A stretch of 64,000 nt of DNA, taken from contig OW799237.1 in NCBI GenBank assembly GCA_941918925.1, positions 109,090,515-109,154,514 of the forward strand, written 5' to 3'. This DNA is from Phyto melanocephala (taxonomy: Eukaryota > Arthropoda > Insecta > Diptera > Rhinophoridae). The notes under the pieces are model-generated. The model searched no databases and was not told the origin of the DNA. It worked only from the letters and a program-made list of their open reading frames with translations. Shown here one piece after another: positions 9,338 through 20,068 of this stretch. Both the position numbers and the translations under genes were made by a program. How positions within the stretch are numbered: the stretch's first letter is position 1; each line of letters opens with the position of its first letter.

Positions 9338-10033
9338 TACAAGGTGGCCTCAAATAAACATGTTTATCAGTCTATCAGATGCCATAGTTTTTGTAAAATA
9401 ATCAACAGTTTAGTTTTGGATATTTGTGAATAGTTGCAGCATACATTTGGACAAGCCAGGAATCGATATAATCCGCTGGAACACGCAATAATCATGAATA
9501 ATTTTTGTGGATAATTATCAGTAAAAATTATCTGAATGGAAACAAGAATCTAAAAAAGTGTGAGCTTTTGGGGGTATCCAATAAAAATCACTGTATGGTA
9601 CACTATTTACACTGGACGTGTCATCAACACTGTTACTGTGACGGGAGAAGCTATACACATCCCTTAGCAACGAGTTTTTCTTTTCGAAATTCGATAAATT
9701 GAAACTGAAGGAAATGTGTTTCCGGGTCGCCAAATGTCTTGTTTTAGCAGGTCCTCTCAAGATTGCCTGGGGGCAAATTACGGCATTCGAACGTGATCGA
9801 TATTTGAAAATTCTTCTTAGAATCTCTATACCTGAAGCACACTAAAATTTCGATTGTGAATGCGAATACCGTAATTTGGCCCCTGATTTGATCACTCTAC
9901 CTTATTTTGGAATTTCTTAAACTCTCCGGTTAATATCAATAAACCACAGACTCTAGACAAGAGTGCGAGAACTTAACACTCGGAAGTTCTGACCAGAACG
10001 ATTTAATAAGCTGAGTTTTGAGGCCATCCTGTA
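9338..10033. mobile_element. Degenerate, internally deleted mariner-like element with nested MITE
   Basis: The inverted ends TACAAGGTGGCCTCAAA (9338) and the complement of TACAGGATGGCCTCAAA (ending 10033) are flanked by TA on both sides, as for Tc1/mariner insertions. Broken + strand frames still show transposase words: a CDGRSYTHP-like stretch (cf. TGERYRD), FLFEI, KLKLKEM, and after the MITE a stretch resembling LWGYVKSKVYVNKPQTID, as FDHSTLFWNFL and INKPQTLDK. Many stops and a large N-terminal deletion make it inactive. Confidence 0.65.
9771..9882 (+). mobile_element. 112-bp MITE, GGGCAAATTACGG family (copy b)
   Basis: It has the same ends as copy a, flanked by CTGG (9767-9770) and CTGA (9883-9886), consistent with a 4-bp target duplication with one later change. 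It is inserted inside the mariner remnant. The interior is shorter than in copies a and c. Confidence 0.75.
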
Positions 10034-10842
10034 TATTTTCCAAAAAATAAAAAAATCATACTTGTTTTAGACCTTTTTAACATTTTAATCTTGCTACTTC
10101 TTAAACAAAGTTTATGTTTTTTTTTCTTTCCTTATAACACATAGTTATAAAATATGTATGTATGTATGTATAGTGTTATCTTATTTTATTTTTTAAAAAG
10201 TTTTAATATTTCTCAAAATGATATCAATCAGTTTTGTAAGTAAGTTAGCATGTATGTATGTATATATGTTTGTATTGTATTTCTTTTTGGTTCTTTTTAT
10301 TAAAGGTTATATATGATTTGTTAGTTTGATATATTTTTTTTCATTAATGAATTTAAAATAGCTAACATTATAGTTGATAATATACACATGTAGGTATTTT
10401 GTAAAGTACTATATGTCAGACTAAAACTTGGGTACCAATTTGATTCTTAACGGAATTGCAATGGTTTTTTTGTTAAGCTTTCAGCTTACTTTAAGTAAAT
10501 AAATCTAATTTTTCGATATGTGTTTTCTAAAAAGAGGGATATGATGAAAGTTTCATCGCTTTTGGTAGTATTGGTCCTGAGGATTTGTATTTTGTGTACC
10601 ACAAGTTTCAGCTATTTAATTTTGAGAATTCACAGAGTTGTTTCTTATGGTTTTGTAGACGGTGGGTGTATGTGATAGTGGTGATATTTGTTATACAAAT
10701 CTTTAGATAATAAATTTGTATGGATTTCTTTGTTTAAAAATGGTACATGTTTTTCACATAATGTATTGTTTGATCTGAAGTTGCGTTGCGGCCAAGTTAA
10801 CACATCCATAGTTCATCTGTCGGGGTAGGCAAAAACATAGTG
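10034..10842 (-). other. Probable 3' UTR / 3' flank of the schnurri-like gene
   Basis: This stretch follows the schnurri stop codon on the minus strand and contains no other gene. A minus-strand AATAAA occurs at 10296-10301 and would give a 3' UTR of roughly 550 nt. Other A/T-rich hexamers lie further on, so the true cleavage site is uncertain. Confidence 0.4.
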
Positions 10843-13800
10843 TCAGTTTGTGGGACTAGGCGCATTTAGTTGGGAGTTACTGAGCTGTGCATCGAGTCGT
10901 GCACGTTTTTCCTGCTTTTGCTCTTGAAACTCTTTATCGCTTTCCTCGCCATTGCTGAAGGTTCCGGGCAAACGTCGTTTTAGATTGTTGTTTAAGGCCA
11001 TGGTAATGCTTTCATCCTCTGATGTCGAATTTGCTCTTCGTGGAGTATTAGCGGCACTGTTATTGTCCAGGGAAGCTATAGCTGAGGCAGCAGCACGTTC
11101 CGCTGCTGTGAAACCATCCTCTGAAGCGCTATCCTGTGACACCAAGCCGGTATTTGAGTTGTCTCCGGAGGGTGTGGTGTAGCTGCCCAGTTTAGATGTG
11201 GGATCTTTTTCGATAAGCTTTTGAGCCAATACTCTTAGCGAGATCAGCGAATTCTCACAATCACTAGTATCGATTTCGGTAAGACTAATGCCGGCTCGTT
11301 CGATTTCTGCATAAGTGCCGAACGGCAGTTTCTGCAAGCATTCCAGCTTTTGTACATGGGTTTTTGAGCGCAAATGCTTAGCCAAATGTCCGTGTATACG
11401 GAAGGCAATCTTGCAATCGGTGCACTCAAAGGGTCGCGGATTTGAGGTGGTGGGGACGCCGAAAGTGGATGTCATTATCACTTTGTTTTTATGAGCTTCT
11501 GATCTTTCATGTTTCTGCAAATGACCCTGTGTACGAAATGATACTCCACAGGGGTCACATTTGTACTTTCGCTCCATATAATGAATGTTCATGTGCAAAA
11601 CCAACTGTGACTGCTTCTGGAAAGTTTTCGAGCATATAGAGCAAACGGGACGGCCATCGGCATTTGAAATTTGCGGTACTCGGGGATGGACAGGCAGTAT
11701 TTCATTGTTGTTCGTGGTAAAACCATCTTCTCCCACTATGACAGTGCGTGTGGGTTGATTAGCGTTATTTGTTTGTGTGCTAGCACCCCCGGAGAGTACG
11801 CCCGAGAAATCTGTAGTTCCAGGCTGTAGTATTGCAGCTGGTAAATTGGAATTATGTGCTGGCTTATCTTCCGCGAGCTTATTGTTTGCTTTTTTCTTAG
11901 CAGGAGGCTCCTCATCGGTTTCTTCACTTTCATCCGAAGATTTTAGTGATTTTGTTATCGATTTAGTCCCCTCATTTATGGTGGCCTTTGATGTTGGTAC
12001 AATTTCAGATTTTGGTGTTTCTTGTAGTTCTACTATCTCTATTTTCGGTAATTGGAGGGGGAGTTTTACTTCCTGTTTGGTCACAGACTCAACACTTACT
12101 ACAACAGCAGAAGCTTCAGCAGAAACGCTACAAATATTTACAGCTTCCGAGCTTGAAGTTTGCGTAGATTGTCCTAAGGAAACACCAGTAGTAACCGCTG
12201 CACTAGTGGTGACTGTAGCAGTAGACATTATAACATTGGGATTGACGGTCATGCCACGACTCAGTTGTGTCTGTTTGATTTTATAGTACTGCAAGGTCTG
12301 TTCCCGACGATAATCGTATAGCATTATGTCGTCAGTCAGTTTATGATGATGCTGCTCATAGTTGTCGTTATAGTTACGACCCACTTTAGATGACACTGAA
12401 ATCATGGTTTTCAAAAATCCCGACTCATTTTTATTAACGCCAAATATTACATCACGTATCTGTGCTTGGGTCTGAACTGGTCCGGGATTGGCAGAGATAG
12501 AAGCAGAAGTACTTACTACTTCAATGGGTCGCGGTTTTGTTAAATCCATGGGTGCAGTTTCGAAATTGTTGTTGTTATTATGGCTTAGCTTCGGTTTGGC
12601 TTCTTTAGGATTGGAATAGTATTGCTCTTGTTTTTGATAATCAAACGGTGGTTTAGGTGAGGTGTATGATATCACTCTTCTAATGGGTGGTGTTGGCGTG
12701 GAGCTAACGGTGGCTACAGCCATATGATTGTTGGCGATTGAAGTTTCTAAACTTTGCGTGTGAATGGGTGGCGTCATGGAGAGTGTGAGTAAACACTTGG
12801 CGGCTTCATGTTCCAAGTGCGATTTATTGTCCTCAGATGCAGACACATTCAAAGTTTGTGTATTATTCGATCGTGCAGAATCAGATTCGTTGCTACTTTC
12901 GGTTTCATTATCGCTGGAATCATTTTCAGAATCAGACTCCCCATTTCCCATAGAGGACGTTCTGCCTCCCGCCGAAGTCGATGATTGTTGATCAAATTCC
13001 ACATCCGGTTCCAAGAAATCACTTTCAGCCGGCATAGGTCCAGGATTTAAGCCCAACTCAATGCATTTCTTGTAGTGTGTCTTGGACTGCATGTGTTTCG
13101 TTAGATTGCCTTTGGTCTTGAAACTAAAGTTGCAATGTTTGCAGGTATATGGCCGTACATCGGTGTGGGTGCGTATGTGTTTCTTCAACATAGAAGGTTT
13201 CTTACACCTTATACCACATTCGGAGCACACATACTTTCCTCTTCCCCTACCCCTTACATAAATATAATTTTCATGAGATTCGTAGCCTCCCTCCAATGTG
13301 TGAGACACACTAGACGCTGTTGACACAGAAGCTCCGGTTGCCTCTTTGGAGGCTTCTTTCGTCTCCATTTCACCTTTTTGATCTTTTGCCACAGTTGTTT
13401 CTTTAACATCAATAGGTTTCAGTTGATGATGGTAAAATTTATCCCCTGTGCTGAGGAAGGGCGTCATAACAGTGTGTTGTGCCAACACCAGACTATACGA
13501 GGTTTTCTTTCCTTTGGCCATGGTAAAGATGAGACTCTTTTGTCTAGAATCATAAAGGGAAATTACATCTTTGGGTTTCAAGCCCAAAGGATGAGGATTA
13601 TTTTCTGCACACTGCTGCCACATGCTGTACATGGACAATTTGTGCATGTCTTGCACATAAGAAGGTTGCGGACAGTTGAGAGTGCAGTAAAAGGTTTTAG
13701 TACTGCACTTTAAGCCCAAATATGTATAGGAATTACCATTCAAATACAATTGTACACATTCTTTCGACGGCCGGGGAGTTTCTGGTGAGATCAGCGGCAA

Positions 13801-16494
13801 TGTATTGGCAGTTGGAGTAATGCCATGATGTCGTTTAGGAGTAAAAGTACCGGGTCTTAAAGGTAAACTGGTGGGTCGTAGAAATTTCGACTTGGCTTTG
13901 GCCTCTACACTGGAAATATCGTTCTCAATGGCTGTCCCGAGACCACTAGTGTCCACATGTAATGGTGTTAGCGACAAATTGGTGGGGGACATGGATTTGT
14001 TGCTGTTAGTCAATGGCTGCTGTATAATCAATTGTTCTCGTGACATTTTATCTAAACTGAAATGGCGCGTCTCCGACTCGAGTTGATTAGAGGAATTCTG
14101 TTGTGTTTTGTGATCATTACTTTTGCGTGGACTTAAATTATCAGCCATGCGCATGAAGTTAAATGATTTGCTCGATTCATTTACTGAAGTGGTAGGCTTA
14201 TTGCTACCACTAGGGCTGGCAGCATTATTGGACCAATTCCTAACATTACGCATAGTCGTGGAAGGTGGTGCTCTATTGAACTCACTGGGTACATTCTGTA
14301 CACCGCCAAATGTAGGCTTATTTACTCCGGCTATTTCTGAACTGGCAGCTTGATGTGTGCTGGTCATAGTCATGGGACTAGGTGCCTGGTTTGTATTGGG
14401 ACAATTAGTTTGGCATAGGTTTTTACTAACTGGTGTCTGAGGCACATTTGAAAGTTGCTGCTGTTGTTGTTTTTGTTGATGCTGCTGCTGAGTAGCTGTT
14501 GGTGGTGCTAGCGGCAGTTGTGGCTGTAAACTGTTTGGTCCAGGTATACCCGGTACATAGGGTATAACCTTTTCTGTCAGACCCAATGTTAAAGGATTAA
14601 ATGCGGTAATTTGATTAATGGGAGGAAATTGAAAATGCTGCGGTCCATTGTTGGAGGCCAAGCCTAAACTTAGTTTAGGCGTCAATTGGCCAACCGGCAT
14701 TAATGGTAAAGGCAATTTAGTTTCTTTTTTTGGAGATACTTCTTGAAAGCTGCCGCCCGACAACAATGGAGTGCGTATCATTTTGGGACTTTTATCCACA
14801 TCATCACATTCCGATAGTGGAATCATACAACCACCCGATGAGGTAAATCGTTTGTAGCGCTCTTCTTTCTTGGACAGTTCCTGAGCACTCAATAGCTGCA
14901 TATCGCCGCCACTAGTTAACGAGGGTCGTTTCGTTGTAGAAAACTTGTCGAAGTGTTCAAACTTTAAACGTTTGTTGGTTGAGTGTTCAACAATGTTGCC
15001 ATGACTGTATAGGGAATCATCGTGCATCTTAGTGATTATAACTTCCTCAGATTTTGACTTTGATTCATTGATCGTATAGTCAACTAAAGGTGTTTTGCCC
15101 AATAGAGGGCCCGGTGAAGGCAGGGGAGCATCAACAAAACGCACAGGTATATCGTTGCCAGGCGGCTGTAGTTTATTTTGTGGACTGATGCTTAAAACTG
15201 AGGATCCTGCCATAGCAGTTGACTGAGAGCTTGGCTGTGTAGATGTAGCCGTTGTAGTATTAGTACCAGAATTTTTCGAGGTTTTGGCGACTGAAGCACT
15301 TAAACGATTCAAGACCAAGTTACTGGGTTTTGTCTTCAGTTGAGACCAGGCCAACTTTGCCAATGACAGCGGGTTTTTAGAGAGAATTTTAAAATCGGGC
15401 ATATTTAATGACATAGAATTTGAACGGAAATACTTGTGTGAGGGCGAAGAGGCAGGGGAATTGGCACTACTATTACTGCCCTGACAATAAGTACTGTTGT
15501 GCAGTTTTAAATCCTCAGCCGTCCGAAATTCATTTGAACATAGCGGACATATGTAGACAGCATCTTCACCCGTACCCGTCGGTACTGCCAAGCCACGAGC
15601 ATTAAGCAGTAAATTTTTTATTATGGAATTATTTTGTGGGTATTTGCCGCCAGAGCTGGAGGGCTGAGGTGTACTGGGATTAGAATTTGACGAATTTGAA
15701 GCTTCATTTAGTGTTAATGAGACTGGGGCCGCTTGTTCTATGGACTGACGTTTTCTCGGGGTGGCGGGTGGTGGTGCCTGCGGTAATGGACCTTGAGGCG
15801 GTTTATTTACGTCTAAGTTTTCGTCAGGCAACTTACTTTTCGCAGACAGATTTAATGGTACATTGGCTAATGTTGATTGTGCAGTTGAAGTGTTAGCTGA
15901 CGTGTGTTGTGCTACGGAATGAGGCTGCTGTCGAGGCTGTGTTGGAGTAATAGTGACAATAGATCGATATGCTTGGTATTGGGCTGAACTGCTTACTGGT
16001 ACTGCAGCAGATGGATGTATTTGTTGTGCTGGCGCAACATGTTTGCCTACCAAATGTTTGGAAGCACCATTCAATTGTAAAACAGTTGGAGCAACTTCTT
16101 CAATGTTTGTTTTATCATGATATAAATGTCTTTGCTTGTGTATTTGCTGTTGCTGCTGCTGGTACATATAATGCTGTTGCATTTGCTGTTGCTGCAGTTG
16201 TAATTGTTGTTGCTGCTGCTGTTGCATTTGCTGTTTTTGTACAATCGCTTGTGCCAATTTGGCATTTGTAGCCGATTCGCTTGGTGGACCACCTGTAGTG
16301 CTCTGTAAAATTTGACTACTACCAGTTGGGTTTGTTGAAGTATTGGTGTTGCTATTATTGGAATTGTTTGTAAAACTTCTAGAACGATTAAGCGTTTTGG
16401 GATATTTTTTCTGCAGCAACAGCTCCTTATTTTCAACAATGGCCTCATTTTGTGATATAAGCTTGTTGATGTGTTCATTCAATTTTTCTTTATT
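10843..16494 (-). CDS. shn: Schnurri/HIVEP-type zinc-finger transcription factor, large C-terminal exon
   Basis: This 5652-nt exon ends in a stop. It starts after a T-rich acceptor with NKEKLNEHINKLISQNEAIV, the conserved helix of Schnurri/HIVEP proteins. Rough residue positions below count from the exon start. Near 315 is a single C2HC finger (CPLCSNEFRTAEDLKLHNSTYC). Near 1085-1140 is a C2H2 pair (YVCSECGIRCKKPSMLKKH, YTCKHCNFSFKTKGNLTKH) followed by an acidic Ser/Glu stretch, the ZAS arrangement. Near 1615-1710 is a C-terminal triplet (CSICSKTF, CDPCGVSF, CTDCKIAF). A basic PPAKKKANNK stretch could be a nuclear signal; polyQ and Ser/Asn/Thr-rich linkers fill the rest. In Drosophila, Schnurri works with Mad/Medea in Dpp (BMP) signalling to repress brinker. 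Finger number and order fit Drosophila Shn. The symbol is given by orthology. Confidence 0.95.
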   Translation of the reverse strand, partial: NKEKLNEHINKLISQNEAIVENKELLLQKKYPKTLNRSRSFTNNSNNSNTNTSTNPTGSSQILQSTTGGPPSESATNAKLAQAIVQKQQMQQQQQQQLQLQQQQMQQHYMYQQQQQQIHKQRHLYHDKTNIEEVAPTVLQLNGASKHLVGKHVAPAQQIHPSAAVPVSSSAQYQAYRSIVTITPTQPRQQPHSVAQHTSANTSTAQSTLANVPLNLSAKSKLPDENLDVNKPPQGPLPQAPPPATPRKRQSIEQAAPVSLTLNEASNSSNSNPSTPQPSSSGGKYPQNNSIIKNLLLNARGLAVPTGTGEDAVYICPLCSNEFRTAEDLKLHNSTYCQGSNSSANSPASSPSHKYFRSNSMSLNMPDFKILSKNPLSLAKLAWSQLKTKPSNLVLNRLSASVAKTSKNSGTNTTTATSTQPSSQSTAMAGSSVLSISPQNKLQPPGNDIPVRFVDAPLPSPGPLLGKTPLVDYTINESKSKSEEVIITKMHDDSLYSHGNIVEHSTNKRLKFEHFDKFSTTKRPSLTSGGDMQLLSAQELSKKEERYKRFTSSGGCMIPLSECDDVDKSPKMIRTPLLSGGSFQEVSPKKETKLPLPLMPVGQLTPKLSLGLASNNGPQHFQFPPINQITAFNPLTLGLTEKVIPYVPGIPGPNSLQPQLPLAPPTATQQQHQQKQQQQQLSNVPQTPVSKNLCQTNCPNTNQAPSPMTMTSTHQAASSEIAGVNKPTFGGVQNVPSEFNRAPPSTTMRNVRNWSNNAASPSGSNKPTTSVNESSKSFNFMRMADNLSPRKSNDHKTQQNSSNQLESETRHFSLDKMSREQLIIQQPLTNSNKSMSPTNLSLTPLHVDTSGLGTAIENDISSVEAKAKSKFLRPTSLPLRPGTFTPKRHHGITPTANTLPLISPETPRPSKECVQLYLNGNSYTYLGLKCSTKTFYCTLNCPQPSYVQDMHKLSMYSMWQQCAENNPHPLGLKPKDVISLYDSRQKSLIFTMAKGKKTSYSLVLAQHTVMTPFLSTGDKFYHHQLKPIDVKETTVAKDQKGEMETKEASKEATGASVSTASSVSHTLEGGYESHENYIYVRGRGRGKYVCSECGIRCKKPSMLKKHIRTHTDVRPYTCKHCNFSFKTKGNLTKHMQSKTHYKKCIELGLNPGPMPAESDFLEPDVEFDQQSSTSAGGRTSSMGNGESDSENDSSDNETESSNESDSARSNNTQTLNVSASEDNKSHLEHEAAKCLLTLSMTPPIHTQSLETSIANNHMAVATVSSTPTPPIRRVISYTSPKPPFDYQKQEQYYSNPKEAKPKLSHNNNNNFETAPMDLTKPRPIEVVSTSASISANPGPVQTQAQIRDVIFGVNKNESGFLKTMISVSSKVGRNYNDNYEQHHHKLTDDIMLYDYRREQTLQYYKIKQTQLSRGMTVNPNVIMSTATVTTSAAVTTGVSLGQSTQTSSSEAVNICSVSAEASAVVVSVESVTKQEVKLPLQLPKIEIVELQETPKSEIVPTSKATINEGTKSITKSLKSSDESEETDEEPPAKKKANNKLAEDKPAHNSNLPAAILQPGTTDFSGVLSGGASTQTNNANQPTRTVIVGEDGFTTNNNEILPVHPRVPQISNADGRPVCSICSKTFQKQSQLVLHMNIHYMERKYKCDPCGVSFRTQGHLQKHERSEAHKNKVIMTSTFGVPTTSNPRPFECTDCKIAFRIHGHLAKHLRSKTHVQKLECLQKLPFGTYAEIERAGISLTEIDTSDCENSLISLRVLAQKLIEKDPTSKLGSYTTPSGDNSNTGLVSQDSASEDGFTAAERAAASAIASLDNNSAANTPRRANSTSEDESITMALNNNLKRRLPGTFSNGEESDKEFQEQKQEKRARLDAQLSNSQLNAPSPTN

Positions 16495-16932
16495 CTAAAA
16501 AAAAAAAACAAGATAATATAAGACGAATTAAGGATATTTGCAAAATGCTAGACATATGCAAACCTAGAAAAAAGTTCCAGAACTAAATTATTATTAAAAT
16601 AAAGTTAAAGTCTTTATGTTAGTTTTTCTTTGTTCTAGGTCTACCACAAAAACATTTAAAGATGTTTTAAAAGTTCTATTTCAGTTTTGATGTTTTATTT
16701 TATCTTTGTTCTGATTCCGCTTTATTTAACTTCAATTTCGAAATGTTTCGAAATCCTATTCAAATTGTTTTTTTTCCACGGAAATGATATCTATTGAGTT
16801 GATTTGAATGCCTTCATATGTACATCAGCAGGGAAACCCACTGTTTTAATTTCACGTGTTGAGCTTTTTGTGTTTGGGCTCAGTCACGTTACTCTTTTAT
16901 AAAATAGATTTTTTATAAAAAAAAACACTTAC
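16495..16932 (-). other. Intron of schnurri-like gene
   Basis: A 438-nt intron with donor CTG|GTAAGT and acceptor T(n)TAG, phase 0. Nothing else is recognised in it. Confidence 0.85.
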
Positions 16933-18354
16933 CAGAGTTACTTCCTGCAACCCCGCATTAGCTGTTGTTTGCAACAATGTACTGTTATTGTTACTATTGC
17001 TATTGCCAACATGTGAAGACGACCGTTGACTTAAGCTATGTTCGGTCAATTCATTTGTATTTTGTTTGTTACCAGTGTTGCTTGATGGATACAGAGCTAT
17101 CGAAGCCGTAGATGCAGCATTGGCTAAATATTGTAGAGGATTTTGTGGTGTCGGATGCACAATTGTGCTGTTGGTAGCTGAGGGTGTGGTCGCTTTTGGA
17201 TGATGTATATTTCTTGAGCTGTTAGAGGAGGACAACGGACCGTGATTTACATTTGGCACCGGAGTCGGTGGCTTAATGTGAAGACTCTGTGGCAACGAGG
17301 GAGAAGGCTGAGAGTGTGGAGATTGTGTAGGTGGTGTTGGTGGCTGTATTACCGCTGCCATAGTGGAATGTGTTAGTTGCAATTGTTGTTGCTGTAAATG
17401 TTGCTGCTGTATTTGCAATTGATGATGAAATTGTTGCTGCTGTTGTGGCGTCATCATGTGAAGTGAAGCAAACACGGGATTATAAAACGATTGGGCGGGC
17501 ATGTGGGGAGAAGAATGTAATAGGGCGGCAGCTGGTGCTCCAGGCGGTTGTCCTAAGTAATAGGCAGCCGCAGCCAGTGGCAAGGGCAGGGCATTAGCCG
17601 GTGGTGGTGGCCCCAGCAAATGATGGTGTGCCTGTGGTTGCAACTGTTGTATTTGCTGTTGTTGCTGCTGCAACTGATGTGTACTGATGTGATTATTTAA
17701 TTTCATTTGAGTACTAGGCGATAGCGTTGGATGATGCGACATATGTGTGGGCGACTGCTGGTGCTGGAGCTGTGGTAGTGGCATATGGACACCACTTGAC
17801 GGCACCACAATATTTTTTTCGTTAGCAATAACAAAATGCTGATGCTGGTTCATGTTGAGATGCGGAGATTCTGGTAACATTTGTACTGCGACCGCTACAT
17901 CCTTTTGTGGCTGTGAAAATGAGTGCGTCACTGTCGTCATACCTGTTGAACTTAATGTTGTGGAAGTTGCGACTGCTGCAGCCGCTGCTGCCTCTTTAGC
18001 TGTAGCATACAAAGAAGCATTATGGAATTTTGGCTTATAGGGTTTGTAGTCAATAGTCTGTTTCTGACCACAAGTTACAGCTGTATTATTTAATGCCACG
18101 CTCGTTGCAGTGGGAGGCAGTGTACCTGCAGCCGGAGAACCCAATGGCAATTTCTGTGCCATTTGCTGCTGCACCGGCTGTTGCAAATATGTTGGCTGTG
18201 CAGATGTTAAAGAGGCAGGCGTATTTGCTGTTATTGCAGCTATATTACTGACAGATATCACCACTTGACTCTCAATACGCTGTGCAAAAGCCTGTTGTGA
18301 TTGTGTTATTGACGGATTAATGAGTTCATCAATAGGAGATCCCGTACGACTTAA
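16933..18354 (-). CDS. shn: Schnurri-like transcription factor, glutamine/proline-rich exon
   Basis: This 1422-nt exon (474 codons, phase 0 both sides) lies between ZAS-N and the large exon. It begins LSRTGSPIDELINPSITQSQ, a conserved linker motif of Schnurri/HIVEP proteins, followed by AFAQRIESQVV. The rest is low complexity: polyQ and QH tracts, PP-rich and Ser/Asn-rich runs and a short alanine run. No folded domain is visible. Such regions act as activation, repression or co-factor surfaces in this family; which applies here is not shown. It ends GLQEVTL at a consensus GTAAGT donor. Confidence 0.93.
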
Positions 18355-18422
18355 CTGTATATACGAAAGATGTGTTATGTTAAAGAAAATCAGTTTTGGT
18401 AAATTTAAAGTTCAAATCTTAC
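18355..18422 (-). other. Short intron of schnurri-like gene
   Basis: A 68-nt intron with donor ATG|GTAAGA and acceptor TATACAG. This is the usual size for a small dipteran intron. Confidence 0.85.
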
Positions 18423-18534
18423 CATTTCAGAACTGCTGTTACTTAATTCAGGATCAACGTCTTGATCCGAGAGACCATCATCTGCATCTGTTGACACTTC
18501 AATGCCCTTTTGGCGGGCAGCATGTGAACGAGAT
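18423..18534 (-). CDS. shn: Schnurri-like transcription factor, small exon completing finger 2
   Basis: This 112-nt exon is too short to stand out as an open frame. Joined to the upstream exon it completes AGA (Arg) and gives SRSHAARQKGIEV, so the second zinc-binding histidine of finger 2 lies in this exon (KHC-R|SRSH, His-x5-His). After it comes the acidic stretch STDADDGLSDQDVDPELSSS, the ZAS-N acidic box. The phase is 1 in, 0 out. The fit to both neighbours and to the finger pattern is the main evidence. Confidence 0.92.
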
Positions 18535-18621
18535 CTAAAATTTAAAATTTTTTTTAAATTATCAATGCTTTTAAATTAGCAATATTTTTAATATTTTTTA
18601 TAATATTGCTGACATATGTAC
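18535..18621 (-). other. Short intron inside zinc finger 2 of the schnurri-like gene
   Basis: An 87-nt intron, donor CAG|GTACAT, acceptor TTTAG, phase 2. It separates the last two zinc ligands of the second finger. Confidence 0.85.
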
Positions 18622-20068
18622 CTGCAATGCTTGTATAAGTTACTTTTCGTTTTAAATGCAATGCCGCAAATTTCGCACGGATAAGGTCGTTCATTGGTAT
18701 GAGCTCGTATATGTTTTTGTAGCACCGAAGGTTTTGTACAGCTTAAGTCACAATATGGACACTTATAACGTCCACCACCGCCAGTAGACGCTGAGCAGCT
18801 GGTCGTTGATGTATTCACCCCCCCAACAGAACCAACAATCGTTGAAGTCGTGTTATTGTTAAAACTATTATTGTTGCTATTTTCGGTACAATTTAAATTG
18901 ACTGCAGCAGTATTTTGTTGTTCATGTTGTTGAGATAATTGCTGCAATCCTTGAGTTTGTGTATAACTATTGTTATTTGACTGATTTTCACTGTTCAGCA
19001 ATAGTTGAGTTTCAGTTTTATGTAAAAAACCATTTGTTAAATGTTCATCATTTTTATGAACATTGGACAAGTTTTTAAATGACGGTTGGTGATGCTGCTG
19101 CTGCAGCTGCTGCGCCTGTAGTTGTTTTTGGGAAGGATTCGTAGAAGAAGAAGAAGGGGGAGGTGGTGGTGGTGGTGAAGATACTGATAAATTTGCCGAG
19201 GATATTGATGTTGTACGTATTTGTTCAGCCTCTTTGAAAACATCATTTTCCGTTGTACTGGCTAATCTTTTGAATTTTTTATGCAAATATTTTGAATTAT
19301 TCCAAAATGTTGAATTATCATCTGATATTTTTTGTTGCTGTTGCTGCTGTTGATTATCACTTTTGTTGCTGTTCTCCTGTTGTTGTTGTTTTTGTTGATC
19401 TCTAATATTACTAGTACTACTACTATTCAAACTATTATCACTTGTATTCATATTTGAACTATTATTATTATTGTTATTACTACTACTTCTACTACTGCCA
19501 CTATTACTGCTAATATTATTAGTATTATTTGCTGTTACAGCTGCTGATGTTGCTATCGTAATACTAGCAATATTGGCATTAATGGCGGTGGTGGTGTTAG
19601 ATTTTGTTGTAGTGGCAGGTATTGTTTGCTTTACGCTCGATTTTGTATCCTGTTCTGCCATCATCTTTTTGGAAGCTTCATTTTGTTGCTGCTGTTGTTG
19701 TTGATGGTTTGTATCATTTTTATTAATATTTTGTTGTTGTTGCTGTTGTTGTGCTGCTAATTTTGCTGCTGTTTTCGCCTGTTTGGCTGTTAGTTTCTTT
19801 TGTGTTGGTGTTGTTTCTACCATTTGTGTTTGAGTTTCATTAAAAGTTTCCTTTGCTGTTGCCTCTCGATATGTTGTTTGTTGTATTTTTTTATTATTTG
19901 TTATTGTATTGGCTGTTTTATTTTGTTGATAACTGTTACTTTGTAACTTTGCTTTGTTGTAATATTTAGTTGTTGTATTTGCAGTTGTTGTTGCTTCCAT
20001 ATTGGCAATATTCAGCCCCTGGTCTTGTTCCTTCTGCTGCAGCTGTTCTCTTGTACCACCAGGATCAT
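18622..20068 (-). CDS. shn: Schnurri-like transcription factor, exon with first zinc-finger pair (ZAS-N)
   Basis: A 1447-nt exon. It opens after a T-rich acceptor with two bases finishing an Asp codon ([11 protein letters not shown]), so the start codon must lie in an unseen upstream exon. The N-terminal ~430 residues are low complexity: polyQ, polyN, Thr/Ala/Ser runs and a PPPPPPP stretch. Near the end is the C2H2 pair [19 protein letters not shown] and [19 protein letters not shown], very close to the N-terminal pair of HIVEP/Schnurri proteins that bind kappaB-like or Smad-associated sites. The donor CAG|GTACAT interrupts finger 2. The four exons together give 2876 codons, already longer than the 2529-residue Drosophila protein, because of repeat expansion. 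Confidence 0.93.

Noticed and set aside
11777..12286. Long + strand open frame opposite the schnurri-like coding exon, and similar ones at 10952, 14123 and 15687
   Set aside because: They lie antisense to well-supported coding sequence and their composition mirrors it; no independent motif.
19471..19704. Leucine-rich + strand open frame
   Set aside because: It is the complement of polyQ/polyN/Ser codons in the schnurri-like exon.
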